Shown here piece after piece: positions 50,830 through 60,423 of a stretch of DNA of 64,000 nt. The stretch lies in contig JAFEDH010000008.1 in assembly GCA_018241695.1 (NCBI GenBank), positions 84,169-148,168 on the forward strand, read 5' to 3'. Every line of letters starts with the position of its first letter. Position 1 is the first letter of the stretch. The notes under the pieces were generated by a model, which saw only the letters and a list, made by a program, of their open reading frames with translations, ran no database searches and was not told where the DNA came from. Made by a program: the position numbers and the translations under genes. This stretch comes from Pseudomonadota bacterium (GTDB lineage: Bacteria; Pseudomonadota; Gammaproteobacteria; Burkholderiales; Rhodocyclaceae).

Positions 50830-52666
50830 TGTCGCGTAATGAATCATCCTGATGGGCAGTTGAATCTATCATGTTCCCGGCCAGGATTTCCCGATCCAGG
50901 AAGGGATACATATCTTCCAGCGGCGCACTCACGATCCGCCCGTCTTCCAGTTGCCGCGAGCTCATGCGTGGTTCGAAGCCCTGGCTTTCGTCGAGCATCA
51001 CATCGAAAATCATCGGCCCGGAAGCGTTCAGTCCCTCCTTCAGATCGTCCGCGAAGCCAGGCCCCCGGAGGACTGTTGCGGGCAGGCCGTAGGCGGCGCC
51101 TACCTTGGCGAAATCGGGGAAGGTCACGCCACTATCGGGGCCTTCGCCGGTAAGCCGGCCGAAGAAGTTCTGCTGGGAGCTACGGATCGAGAGGTAGCCC
51201 CGATTGTTGAGAACGAAGAGCTTGATCGGTATGGCGTAATTCACGAAGGTCTGCAATTCCTGGATGTTCATCTGCAGGCTGCCGTCTCCCGCCAGGCAGA
51301 CGACGCGTGCCTGATTTCCCCTGGCTGCAAGCGCGCCGAACCAGGCGCCGATGGCTGCCGGCAGATCGTAGCCCATCGAGGCGCTGCCGGAGTTGGAGAA
51401 CATGCGCTGCCCTGCCTTGAGGGTGCCGATCTGGAAAGGCACGATGCAGGCGGTGGCGTTGCCGCAGGCGATGATGTCCCGCTCGTCCAGTTGCTGGAAC
51501 AGGGTGTCGACGAAGTGATAGGGATTGATGCGGTCCCCGACGATGCGCTGACGGGCCGAGACGCCGGGAAACCGCTCCAGCCTTTCCTTGCACCAGCTCA
51601 GCCAGGCAGAAAACCGGGACGGCTCGATGCCGGATGTGGGGATGAGCTGTTCCAGCGTTTCGAGCAAGGGTTTCAAGTCGCAGCAGATGCCGTGGTCGGG
51701 ACGGAAGGTGGGTTTCCCGAGCTCGGCCGGATCGATATCGACCTGAATTTTCATCGCCTTCGGGGCGAAGGCCGACCAGTTGTAGCTGGTCTGGCGGATA
51801 TTCATGCGACTGCCGAGAATCAACACCAGGTCCGCACTCTGCACAGTGAAATTCCCCGCTCGGGTGCCGATGGTGCCGGGTCGGCCGCAGAAGAGCGGAT
51901 CGGCGCTGGCGATCAGATCGTGGGTCCAGGCCGTCACCACGGGAATACCCAGCATGCGGGCGACCCGGAGAAATACGGCTTCAGCACCGGCAAGCCTGAC
52001 CCCTGTGCCCGCCATCAGCACAGGACGACGCGCCTTGCCGAGTTGTTCGAGGATTTGTTTGGCATGACCCTGAATTTCATCCGGCGCGGGGATGACAGTC
52101 GCGGCGGGCGGCGAGAACACCCGCAAGTGCTCCGGCTCCACGGTTGCCGACTGCACATCCAGGGGAATGTCCAGCCAGCAGGGGCCGGGCCGGCCATGGC
52201 TTGCCAGGTACAGGGCTTTTTCCAGTTCGTGGCGGATGTCCTCCGGCTTGCGCACCTGTGCGGCGTATTTGGTGATGGGCCGCACCATGGAGATGATGTC
52301 AACCTCCTGATCCCCGAGTTGCCGTAATCCTGGCAGGTCGTAGCTGCTCATGCAGGTTTCACGCTTGACCTGGCCAGAGAGGATCAGCATGGGGATCGAA
52401 TCCGTCCATGCACCGAACACGCCGTTGAGCGTGTTGATGCTCCCCGGCCCGGTGGTGGCGACAACGACACCGATTTTCCCCGAGATGCGCGCATAGGCCT
52501 CGGCCGCCATCGCGGAGGCTTGCTCGTGGTGGTTGTAGATAGGAGTAATGTCAGGATGGAAACCGAAGGCATCGTTGAGAAACATGGCGCCTCCGCCGGT
52601 GACGGAGAAGATGTGTCCGGCCCCGCGTTCGGCGAGGTTTTGGGCAATGAATTCGGCAACACGCAT
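50822..52666 (-). CDS. ThDP-dependent acetolactate-synthase-like enzyme, possible branched-sugar (YerE-like) transferase
   Basis: A 614-residue ThDP enzyme with the catalytic Glu in NHHEQASAMAAEAYAR, a central FAD/NAD-type domain, and the ThDP motif GDGSLQMNIQELQTFVNYAIPIKLFVLNN. A true IlvB would normally sit beside ilvN/ilvC; here the partners are ddhABC-type sugar genes. In yersiniose synthesis, YerE (a ThDP flavoenzyme of this family) transfers an acetyl unit to the CDP-3,6-dideoxy-4-ketosugar. I infer a similar role. A sulfoacetaldehyde- or benzoin-type reaction is an alternative. Confidence 0.7.
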   Translation of the reverse strand: MRVAEFIAQNLAERGAGHIFSVTGGGAMFLNDAFGFHPDITPIYNHHEQASAMAAEAYARISGKIGVVVATTGPGSINTLNGVFGAWTDSIPMLILSGQVKRETCMSSYDLPGLRQLGDQEVDIISMVRPITKYAAQVRKPEDIRHELEKALYLASHGRPGPCWLDIPLDVQSATVEPEHLRVFSPPAATVIPAPDEIQGHAKQILEQLGKARRPVLMAGTGVRLAGAEAVFLRVARMLGIPVVTAWTHDLIASADPLFCGRPGTIGTRAGNFTVQSADLVLILGSRMNIRQTSYNWSAFAPKAMKIQVDIDPAELGKPTFRPDHGICCDLKPLLETLEQLIPTSGIEPSRFSAWLSWCKERLERFPGVSARQRIVGDRINPYHFVDTLFQQLDERDIIACGNATACIVPFQIGTLKAGQRMFSNSGSASMGYDLPAAIGAWFGALAARGNQARVVCLAGDGSLQMNIQELQTFVNYAIPIKLFVLNNRGYLSIRSSQQNFFGRLTGEGPDSGVTFPDFAKVGAAYGLPATVLRGPGFADDLKEGLNASGPMIFDVMLDESQGFEPRMSSRQLEDGRIVSAPLEDMYPFLDREILAGNMIDSTAHQDDSLRDNE

Positions 52667-52686
52667 CTTGGTTGGATCGGCAGTTT

Positions 52687-53541
52687 TTAGGTATTGATTT
52701 TCAGGAAATGATATTGATCATCACAGTAGATTTCGCTTTGTAATACCTCTCCATATGCAGACAGGAGATTGCGTAATGCCTTTCGGGAGTAGATGATCTG
52801 ATGCTCTCCCGGAGGAGTCGTGTTGGTAACAAACCAATCACGTCCTTTATAACTGTCGAGCGCATGACAGTACACAAGTGCATATACGTTCGAGGCATTT
52901 GAAAACGATTTGAGCATTGCAAGGAACTTCATCGGTTGTCTCAGGTGGTCGATGAAGTGCACACACGAAATAAGCGTGTTGTCAGGACACGCAGTCGAAG
53001 TGTCGCCGAGATACTCCAGTACGTCCCGGGGTTCAAAAGAAACGGGGGTTTGTGTTCCCAACCGATGATTTATCCGGTCGTGGAGTTCGGAGTCATTGGC
53101 ATAACCGCCGACCTCGATGATTTTGATTTCTTCGATTGAGGGAACATGCTGGCAAATCATGCGGGGAAACAGCCCTGTCCCTCCAGCCAGGTCAATCAGA
53201 TTTCGAATCCCCGCCTCCTGGATGCTTTGTATCAGTTTTGGGTGAGCCAGAAATAATTGTCTGTAGTGCTGAATATTGGCGTCCAGGAATTCATTCGATG
53301 GAGAGTAAATCGCTTCGGCCTGGTAGTTCGGCATTGGAAATTCTGAAAACAGCAGGTGGCAGTTCCGACAGTGTCCATATGTGGGCGGAACCATTCGCAG
53401 TCGAGGGTTTTGGGCCTTGAGCGGTGCCGCGCAAAAGTCACAGTGTCTGGTACTGGACATGGAATAGTCGGCAAGCAGCATTCTGCGGGACAACCCGCGC
53501 CTTATGAATGTTCCGAACTTATATGTCAGCAGGTTTTTCAT
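52687..53541 (-). CDS. Zinc-finger-containing SAM-dependent methyltransferase
   Basis: A 284-residue protein. The N-terminus has two CxxC pairs (CDFC, CRNC) as in sugar C-methyltransferases of the TylC3/NovU type. The SAM-binding motif is IDLAGGTGLF (~116-125) and a typical CVHFIDHLRQPMKFL acidic/His block follows. The gene is clearly more AT-rich than its neighbours, suggesting separate acquisition. Could methylate the branched sugar. Confidence 0.75.
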   Translation of the reverse strand: MKNLLTYKFGTFIRRGLSRRMLLADYSMSSTRHCDFCAAPLKAQNPRLRMVPPTYGHCRNCHLLFSEFPMPNYQAEAIYSPSNEFLDANIQHYRQLFLAHPKLIQSIQEAGIRNLIDLAGGTGLFPRMICQHVPSIEEIKIIEVGGYANDSELHDRINHRLGTQTPVSFEPRDVLEYLGDTSTACPDNTLISCVHFIDHLRQPMKFLAMLKSFSNASNVYALVYCHALDSYKGRDWFVTNTTPPGEHQIIYSRKALRNLLSAYGEVLQSEIYCDDQYHFLKINT

Positions 53542-53600
53542 GGAGAAATGCAGTAGGCCGATAGCTTATGCAGGGGTTTCGGAACCAGGGTCCATGGCAT

Positions 53601-55277
53601 TCATGTTCCCGTTCCGGGAGCAGGGGGTTTTCTCATGGTGGCGAGAAAATTGTATTCGCCCTCTGTGGTTTCCCAGAATCCGACTGTTTCGATCGAGTGG
53701 CCCGAGGAAATCTCCTCGACGAGTTTTTTCAGGTATTCAATGCCAAAAGTGGGGATGCTGTGATGTTCGTTCGGTGTCTCGTTGGCCTGTTTGCAATGCT
53801 CCAGATATCTGGGCTGGTCGGGAAGCAGGAGGATCAGCAGTCCGCCAGGCTTGAGGACCCGCATCCATTCCTTGAGAACCCTGCGATTGTCGGGCTCGGG
53901 GAAGTCCTCGAACAGATGGCTTGAATAGACATAATCCAGACTGTCTGTCGCGAGCCAGGGCAGACGGTCGGCGTTTCCTTTCAGATGGAGCGCCGAGGTT
54001 CCGCATTTTGCATAGGGTTGCGGCAGGTCGATGGCGATGCTTTCCGGCAGAAGCGGATCGCCGCCACAACCAATGTCGACGCCATTGAGTTCGCTCAGAT
54101 CCAGGTTTTCCCGGGTTTTGATCAGCGAGAGGATCTGGGCGCGGAATTTGGAGGTTTCGCTGCGATAGGTTGGAGTCGCGTAGCGGAAATATCGGTACCG
54201 GCCATGGACGAGGGCCTTTCTCCCCTGGATCAGCGGGGTGAGTCGCCCGAGAGCGGCATCGATTTCCCATTCTTCCAGGCTATCGAAGCAGGGGCTGTTG
54301 ATCCGGTTTTGTTCCTTGGCTTTTTTGCAGGGCCAATGGCCGTGGGTGAAGCAAGGGGCGCAGTCGGCCTTGACGTCGATCGGGATTGCGTTGCGGTAAT
54401 ACTTTGTCCTCAGTGCCGAAGGGAAAGGACCATAAATTCCCAGCGCAGGAATGTCGAAGGCCGCCGCCATATGGGACATGGATGAATCGGGAGCGACGAC
54501 AAGGTCCATCAGGGATACCAGGGCCACGAGGGATTCCACTGTGGGGGTGGCTGCTGCGGTAAGGGTGAGCGAGACATCGGGATGGCTTTTCCTGATGAGC
54601 GCCACAAGCTGTTCCGCCACCGGCTGGTGCCTGGCATCGGTGCTGAGGAAGAGCGCCGCATCCGGCATATGGGAAAGGATGCGGGAAACGACTTTCGTCC
54701 AGACGGGGATGTCGGGCGTCCGGACCGGGCTGTTGGCGCACAGCTGCAGGCCGATTTTCGGGGAAGGTGTCTTGAGCGGGTCCAGTGTCCCAAGGAGTTG
54801 GTGCTGGGCCGATAAAGACAGGGAAATGATGGGTTTCTTGCGCTCGGGTGGCAGTGTGATGCCGAAGTACTTCTCCGATAGCAGATCGTAGATATTTCGT
54901 GTTTTGGCCTCTGCGTCGAGTTCGATGACGCCATCGAGAAAAATGATGTAGTCGTAACCGAACAGCCTGTGGAAATCGGGCCAGCGGTGTTGTATCAGAT
55001 GTCCCAGCCCCGGGTGACCCTGGAAGACGGCATGGTTGCCCGGGTGGGTCATGAGGTCGATGCGCAGATCCGGGTAGCGCAGCTTCATCTCGGCGATGAT
55101 GGGGGAAATGAACAACAGGTCACCCAGGCCCCCATGGCGCACGACGAGGAGCTTTCGGCCATCGGTTGCCGCTGGATTGAAGCGCTTCTTTTCGCGCCAA
55201 AGGAAGCCCAGCGCCGTGATGAAAAAAACGAAAAGCCGGTTGGTGATGCGAAAGAACAGGTCGACGAACTTTTTCAT
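53601..55277 (-). CDS. GT9 glycosyltransferase-methyltransferase fusion
   Basis: 558 residues. Residues ~40-330 are a heptosyltransferase-like GT9 domain: VVRHGGLGDLLFISPIIAEMK, KIGLQLCAN, and the donor-site VVAPDSSMSHMAAAFDIPALGIYGPF. Residues ~385-550 are a class I methyltransferase with VDIGCGGDPLLPESIAIDL, SLDYVYSSHLFEDFPEPDNRRVLKEWMRVLKPGG. The likely product transfers and modifies an LPS or glycan sugar. It overlaps the upstream ABC gene's stop by 4 bp. Confidence 0.85.
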   Translation of the reverse strand: MKKFVDLFFRITNRLFVFFITALGFLWREKKRFNPAATDGRKLLVVRHGGLGDLLFISPIIAEMKLRYPDLRIDLMTHPGNHAVFQGHPGLGHLIQHRWPDFHRLFGYDYIIFLDGVIELDAEAKTRNIYDLLSEKYFGITLPPERKKPIISLSLSAQHQLLGTLDPLKTPSPKIGLQLCANSPVRTPDIPVWTKVVSRILSHMPDAALFLSTDARHQPVAEQLVALIRKSHPDVSLTLTAAATPTVESLVALVSLMDLVVAPDSSMSHMAAAFDIPALGIYGPFPSALRTKYYRNAIPIDVKADCAPCFTHGHWPCKKAKEQNRINSPCFDSLEEWEIDAALGRLTPLIQGRKALVHGRYRYFRYATPTYRSETSKFRAQILSLIKTRENLDLSELNGVDIGCGGDPLLPESIAIDLPQPYAKCGTSALHLKGNADRLPWLATDSLDYVYSSHLFEDFPEPDNRRVLKEWMRVLKPGGLLILLLPDQPRYLEHCKQANETPNEHHSIPTFGIEYLKKLVEEISSGHSIETVGFWETTEGEYNFLATMRKPPAPGTGT

Positions 55278-57061
55278 TCTGCTGGCTGGGTGATGGTGGT
55301 GTGCTGCGGAGCGAGCCTGCCGTCCTCGAGCCGCAGGATTCTGTCGCAGCAGCGAAGCATGCTGGTCCGGTGCGTGATGATGATGATGGTTTTTTGCCCG
55401 TGCATGCGGCGGATGGCTTCCAGGACCTCGGTTTCGGTAGTGGTGTCGAGGGCGGAGGTGGCCTCGTCGAGAACCAGGATCTGCGGGTTCAGATAGAGCG
55501 CACGGGCGATTCCGATCCGCTGGCGCTGTCCTCCCGAGAGGCGTTTTCCGAGTTCGCCAACGTTTGTGTGAACCCCATGGGTCAGGCGGGTGACAAATTC
55601 TTCGAGCTGGGCTCCGCGCAGTGCATGAGATACACGGGCATCATCAATTTCATCCTCATCGAGGGCGAAGGCGACGTTCTGGCGGATCGTTCCGTCCAGC
55701 AGGTAGGTGCCTTGTGGTATGTAGCCAATCAGTTTCTGCCAGCCGGAAATGCCGGTGGCGATATTCACCCGGTCCACGCTGATCTGTCCCCGGTCGGGGC
55801 TGAGGATGCCGAGGACAAGATCAAGCAGGGTCGTTTTCCCCGCGCCCGAGTCTCCCACCACTCCGATGGTTTCTCCTTTCGATATGGTCAGCGATACGTC
55901 CTCCAGCACTTTCTGGCCGTCGCGATAGCCGAAGGCGACGTTTTCAAGGCGAATCTCGTCCTCGAATCCGATTGGCAGAACGGTCTCTTCAGCAGTGGAA
56001 TGAAGGGGGATGCTGAGTTCGTTGCGCAGGTTGCGGATAATCGGTGCGGCATACTGAACATGCTGGAAGTTATTGATGATGCGGTTGGTAGCAGGGATCA
56101 GGCGGAAGGCTGCGCCTGCGAAAACACCCATCATGGGCAGAAGGGTAGAAAATGGATTCCCCTGCAAGAGATGGATGGCGACCAGCGCGAGGAGGCTGGA
56201 AATCCCAAGGACTTCCAGCAGCAGCAGGTTGGAGCCCAGTGCCAGACTATGTTTGCTGGCAAATCTGGCCCGCTGCCGGTTGTGAGCGGCGTAGCGATTG
56301 AGGAAATAGGTGTTTCGGCCCAGTACCTTGAGTTCTTTCAGGCTCCCCATCCCTTCGTGAATGGCACGAATCCGCTGGCCCTCATGGTGAGTCAGAGCAG
56401 CTCCCCAGCCCTGGATGCGCTCCCGGAACAGGCGGTAATACAGAAACCCCGTGATGCCGAAAATCGAACTGATGACGATGGCGGCCTGGATGCTGGATAC
56501 GAACAGCAGGGTTACCAGGCTGGCGGCGACGAGGGCTTCCGTGACCAAGGCCAACGCCGGGATCATTACTGACCAGACGATCTGGTCAGCCTCGTAGGTG
56601 AGGTTGCGCAACAGATCGGCAGTGTTGCGTTGCAGGTGGAAGGTGTAGGGCTGGTTCAGATAGCGATGAAAAAGCTGGGAGGAAATCTTGGTCTGGATGC
56701 GGAAACCAAAGCGGTTCTGCAGATACAGCAGCATGCCGAAGAAGAGGTTCTTGACGATATAAAAGAGCACCAGAAAGGCCAGTAGCTGGATGGCGAAGTC
56801 CTCTGGATGCGTGGGGGCGAGAAAATTTCTCAGCCATTGGGCCAGTGGCATTGTGGGATTGGCCCCCGGGGTCGAGATGACCTGGATCAGCGGGAACATG
56901 AGGCTGACCGCGGTCATCTCCAGCAGCGCGCCGAAGATCATGAGCAAGAGCAGGCCCAGGGCCTGGGACCGGTCGTCGCGGTCGAGTAATGCCCGCATTT
57001 GTGTGAACAAATCCGGCACGGAGGTTATGGTATTCGTGGGGTCTGGATCTCTCGATGCCAT
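55274..57061 (-). CDS. ABC exporter (MsbA/PglK-like flippase)
   Basis: A 595-residue half-transporter. The membrane domain has about six helices (~40-330). The nucleotide-binding domain has Walker A GDSGAGKTTLLDL, signature LSGGQRQRIGIARAL, Walker B ILVLDEATSALDTTT and HRTSML. Within a glycan locus it probably flips a lipid-linked oligosaccharide. ATG 57061 follows an AGGA box and overlaps the SDR gene end by 37 bp; ATG 56998 is an alternative without a clear ribosome-binding site. Confidence 0.88.
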   Translation of the reverse strand: MASRDPDPTNTITSVPDLFTQMRALLDRDDRSQALGLLLLMIFGALLEMTAVSLMFPLIQVISTPGANPTMPLAQWLRNFLAPTHPEDFAIQLLAFLVLFYIVKNLFFGMLLYLQNRFGFRIQTKISSQLFHRYLNQPYTFHLQRNTADLLRNLTYEADQIVWSVMIPALALVTEALVAASLVTLLFVSSIQAAIVISSIFGITGFLYYRLFRERIQGWGAALTHHEGQRIRAIHEGMGSLKELKVLGRNTYFLNRYAAHNRQRARFASKHSLALGSNLLLLEVLGISSLLALVAIHLLQGNPFSTLLPMMGVFAGAAFRLIPATNRIINNFQHVQYAAPIIRNLRNELSIPLHSTAEETVLPIGFEDEIRLENVAFGYRDGQKVLEDVSLTISKGETIGVVGDSGAGKTTLLDLVLGILSPDRGQISVDRVNIATGISGWQKLIGYIPQGTYLLDGTIRQNVAFALDEDEIDDARVSHALRGAQLEEFVTRLTHGVHTNVGELGKRLSGGQRQRIGIARALYLNPQILVLDEATSALDTTTETEVLEAIRRMHGQKTIIIITHRTSMLRCCDRILRLEDGRLAPQHTTITQPAE

Positions 57062-58068
57062 TTCAATGTTTTCCTGATGGCGGCTGGTAGGTCCACCCTT
57101 TGTGTGAGCGCAAGTTCCCGATGGATGGCATTCGTGCAAGGCACATAGCGGGTGCTGGGCACCGGGGAGGTGGCGAGTACGCTGACCCGGGGTTGCGGGC
57201 TGAGTTGCATTGCGATGGCTTCTGCCAGTTGCAGTGTCGTGGTGGCATGCGGGCTGCCCACGTTATAGGGGTGGTCCGGGGTTCCCCGGATCAGCAGGTG
57301 GAGCAGCCAGCAGACGAGGTCGGCGCCATACAGGTAGCTCCGGACGCTGCGGCCGTCACCGGTCAGCGCAATCGGCCCGCCTGCCAGCGCGTCGCGCAGG
57401 AAATTTCCCGCCGCGAAATGGGCATCGAGAGGAAGGTGCGGGCCGATGAAGGCGAAGCAGCGGGCGATGACGCAGGGAACGGGGCCGAGGGTGCAGAGCA
57501 TTTCTGCCATGCGCTTGCCTTCGGCGTAGGCGGCACGGGGATCGGTGGGGTCGGGACCGCCACGATAATCTTCGGGGATGCGTTCCAGTTTCTCTGGTTG
57601 CGGCCCGTAGACCGCGCCGGAGCTGGTGAACAGCAGACGTTCGCAATGGGCCTGTTCGGCGAATTCCAGCGTATGCCGGGTGCCGTCCACGATGGTGGCG
57701 AGCATCTCCAGCGGTGCGGTGTCGTTGAGCGCAGCGCTGGCAGCGGTAGCCATGTGCAGGACATGGCTGAATTCGCCGGCGGGAAACTTGAAGTCGCGCA
57801 CATCGCCGCGCAGCCAGGTGATGGCCGGGTTGCCCGCCAGATGGGGCATGTCGCGCTCGAAGGCTTGCGGGTCGCGGCTAAGGACGGTGGCGCGGATATC
57901 GAGGTCGAGCCGCCGGTTGGCGTTGATCAGGCTTTCCAGCATCCATTTGCCGAAGAAGCCGGTGCCGCCGGTGATGAACAGGCGTTCGCCGTCGAGTTCG
58001 CGCCACAGCGGCCCGGTGTGGCCGAGGATGTGGTCAACGTCTTCGCTGAGCAGGGGCCTAGAAGCCAT
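57025..58068 (-). CDS. NAD(P)-dependent sugar epimerase/reductase (extended SDR)
   Basis: A 347-residue extended short-chain dehydrogenase: FITGGTGFFGKWMLE binds the nucleotide. SSGAVYGPQ and YAEGKR supply the Ser-Tyr-Lys catalytic set. It follows ddhC in the operon (11-bp overlap), the slot occupied by the 4-reductases/epimerases that finish CDP-abequose, -paratose, -tyvelose or -yersiniose synthesis. The exact product cannot be read from sequence. Confidence 0.82.
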   Translation of the reverse strand: MASRPLLSEDVDHILGHTGPLWRELDGERLFITGGTGFFGKWMLESLINANRRLDLDIRATVLSRDPQAFERDMPHLAGNPAITWLRGDVRDFKFPAGEFSHVLHMATAASAALNDTAPLEMLATIVDGTRHTLEFAEQAHCERLLFTSSGAVYGPQPEKLERIPEDYRGGPDPTDPRAAYAEGKRMAEMLCTLGPVPCVIARCFAFIGPHLPLDAHFAAGNFLRDALAGGPIALTGDGRSVRSYLYGADLVCWLLHLLIRGTPDHPYNVGSPHATTTLQLAEAIAMQLSPQPRVSVLATSPVPSTRYVPCTNAIHRELALTQRVDLPAAIRKTLKWHREIQTPRIP

Positions 58069-59365
58069 GGCCGAAGAACGTCAGCAGTTGCTCTGCCGAA
58101 TAGGCCAGTTGATCGGTATCGAGCCCGGGATGCAGGCCGATCCAGAAACTGTCGTTCATGATCCGGTCGGCGCCCTCCAGCGTTCCGCTGATGCGATAGG
58201 GGCGGCCGGCGAAATAGGGCTGGCGCACCAGATTGCCGGCGAACAGCAGACGGGTGCCGATGCGCCGCTCGTCGAGATAGCGCAGCAGGTCCACCCGGCG
58301 GCAGCCCGCCGCGGGCCTGAGGGTGAGGGGAAAACCGAACCAGGAGGGATTGCTTTCCGCTGTGGCCTGCGGCAGTTCGAGCACTTCGGCGAGTGGCGCG
58401 AGTGCCTGATGGAGAAAACGGAAGTGTTCGCGCCGGGCCTGGATGAAGGCGTCGATGCGGCCCAGCTGGGAAAACCCGAGGGCAGCCTGCATATCGGTGA
58501 TCTTGAGGTTGTACCCGGCGTGACGATATGTGTATTTGTGGTCGTATCCGGCGGGAAGATCGCCTAGTTGCCAGTCGAAACGCTTGCCGCAGGTGTTGTC
58601 CGCGCCTGGCGCACACCAGCAGTCCCGCCCCCAGTCGCGGAAGGATTCGAGGATGCGCCGCAGTAGCGGGTCGGCGGTGAATACCGCACCGCCTTCGCCC
58701 ATGGTGATGTGGTGGGCGGGATAAAAACTGAGGGTGCCGATGTGGCCGAAGGTGCCGACCTTGCGGCCCGTGTAGATCGATCCCAGGGCGTCGCAGCAAT
58801 CCTCCACCAGCCAGAGGCCATGGCGGTCGGCCAGCGAGCGCAGTGTCTGTACCTCATAGGGGTTGCCCAGGGTGTGGGCCAGGACGATGGCACGGGTGCG
58901 CGGGCCGATGGCGGCTTCGACGGCGGCGGCGACCGGATTGTAATGGGGGGGGGCGGAGTCGACGAAGACCGGCACCAGACCGTTTTGCAGCAGCGGATTG
59001 ACCGTGGTGGGAAACCCCGCCGCCGCGGTGATGACCTCGTCCCCCGGCTGCAATTGCCGTTCGCCTAGCAGGGGAGATGTGAGCGCCGATACTGCCAGCA
59101 GATTGGCCGACGATCCGGAATTGGTGGTCAGCACATGGGGCAGGCCCAGATATTGGCCCAGTGCGGTTTCGAAGGCCGCGTTATGGCGGCCGGTGGTGAA
59201 CCAGCCATCGAGGGCCGCATCCACCACGGCGGCGATGTCGTCGGGCACGATGGATTTTCCCGAGGGTGGCACCGCCGTCTTGCCGGGGGTAAAGCCCCGG
59301 TCGACCAGGGCATCGCTGGCGTATTGCCGCACCAGGGCCAGGATGTCGTCGCGGGATACGCTCAT
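58058..59365 (-). CDS. ddhC: CDP-4-keto-6-deoxy-D-glucose 3-dehydrase (E1)
   Basis: Removes the C3 hydroxyl of CDP-4-keto-6-deoxyglucose using PMP and a [2Fe-2S] cluster. 435 residues, as in Salmonella RfbH. The normal PLP lysine is replaced by His (H219 in SFYPAHHITMGEGG), diagnostic of this enzyme. Cysteines C191, C249, C251 and C259 keep the exact C-x57-C-x-C-x7-C iron-sulfur spacing. The E3 reductase partner (DdhD) is not in the window. ATG 59365 overlaps ddhB by 4 bp. Confidence 0.95.
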   Translation of the reverse strand: MSVSRDDILALVRQYASDALVDRGFTPGKTAVPPSGKSIVPDDIAAVVDAALDGWFTTGRHNAAFETALGQYLGLPHVLTTNSGSSANLLAVSALTSPLLGERQLQPGDEVITAAAGFPTTVNPLLQNGLVPVFVDSAPPHYNPVAAAVEAAIGPRTRAIVLAHTLGNPYEVQTLRSLADRHGLWLVEDCCDALGSIYTGRKVGTFGHIGTLSFYPAHHITMGEGGAVFTADPLLRRILESFRDWGRDCWCAPGADNTCGKRFDWQLGDLPAGYDHKYTYRHAGYNLKITDMQAALGFSQLGRIDAFIQARREHFRFLHQALAPLAEVLELPQATAESNPSWFGFPLTLRPAAGCRRVDLLRYLDERRIGTRLLFAGNLVRQPYFAGRPYRISGTLEGADRIMNDSFWIGLHPGLDTDQLAYSAEQLLTFFGHGF

Positions 59366-60423
59366 TGCAGATAGTGTTCCAGTTGGCTGAGCGTAAAGTC
59401 GGCGATATCCGCCGCATGATGGTGATGATGCCGGTACCACTGCGCCGTGGTTTCCAGTGCCCGCGCAGTGTTCCAGCGTGGCGCCCAGCCCAGGCGGGTG
59501 CGGGCCAGGCTGCTGTCCAGGCGCAGGAGACGGGCTTCGTGGCGTGTGGCATCCGGGGCCGGTTTCCATTGAAGATCGCCACCCCATTGCGCGCACAGGC
59601 GCTCCGCCACCCAGCGCACGGGATGCAGGTCGGTTTCGCCCGGACCGAAGTTCCAGGCGGTGGCATGTCGCTCCGTATCCGCGGTCAGAGCCTGGGCGAG
59701 GAGGATGTAGCCATGCAGGGCGTCGAGCACGTGCTGCCAGGGACGCACTGCGTCCGGATTGCGCAGGACGGGTGCGGTGTTGTTCTGCAGGGCACGCACC
59801 AGATCGGGCACCAATCGGTCTGCGGCCCAGTCCCCGCCGCCGATCACGTTGCCGGCCCGGGCCGTGGCGAGGGCCGCGCAGCCGGGGAAGCTGCGGCGAT
59901 AGCTGGCCGCCGCGATTTCCGTGGCGGCCTTGCTGGCGCTATAGGGATCATGGCCGCCGAGGGCTTCGTTTTCCCGGTAAGGCCAGGGCCACTCACGGTT
60001 CTCATAGCACTTGTCGCTGGTCACGACGACGATTGCGGGAGGGTGATGGCTATCGCGGAAGGCGTCGAGCAGATGCACCGTACCCATCACGTTGGTCGCG
60101 AAAGTGCTGACCGGATCGTCATAGCTGGCACGGACCAGAGGCTGGGCGGCGAGGTGGAAGACCGTATCGAAACGTTTGCCACGGGCCACCGCGGACAGGG
60201 CCGTGGCATCACGGACATCGCCGAACACGGAATCCATTTTTTGCGCCAGCCCCAGGGACTGGAACAGGCTCGGCCCGGGGGCGGGGGGCAGGGCGTAGCC
60301 GGTGACTCGCGCGCCCCAGTGCAGCAGCCACAGGCAGAGCCAGCTGCCCTTGAATCCGGTGTGCCCGGTGACGAGTACCGTCCGGCCACGCCAGAATTCC
60401 GGATTCAGCCCCAGATTTTCCAT
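59362..60423 (-). CDS. ddhB: CDP-glucose 4,6-dehydratase
   Basis: Makes CDP-4-keto-6-deoxyglucose. A 353-residue extended SDR with GHTGFKGSWL at the nucleotide site, HLAAQPLVRASY, TSDKCYENREW and YSASKAATE (catalytic Tyr and Lys), then RAGNVIGGGDWA. Length matches RfbG. ATG 60423 (MENLGLNPEFWRGRT) is chosen over 60444, which overlaps ddhA further. Confidence 0.94.
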   Translation of the reverse strand: MENLGLNPEFWRGRTVLVTGHTGFKGSWLCLWLLHWGARVTGYALPPAPGPSLFQSLGLAQKMDSVFGDVRDATALSAVARGKRFDTVFHLAAQPLVRASYDDPVSTFATNVMGTVHLLDAFRDSHHPPAIVVVTSDKCYENREWPWPYRENEALGGHDPYSASKAATEIAAASYRRSFPGCAALATARAGNVIGGGDWAADRLVPDLVRALQNNTAPVLRNPDAVRPWQHVLDALHGYILLAQALTADTERHATAWNFGPGETDLHPVRWVAERLCAQWGGDLQWKPAPDATRHEARLLRLDSSLARTRLGWAPRWNTARALETTAQWYRHHHHHAADIADFTLSQLEHYLQ

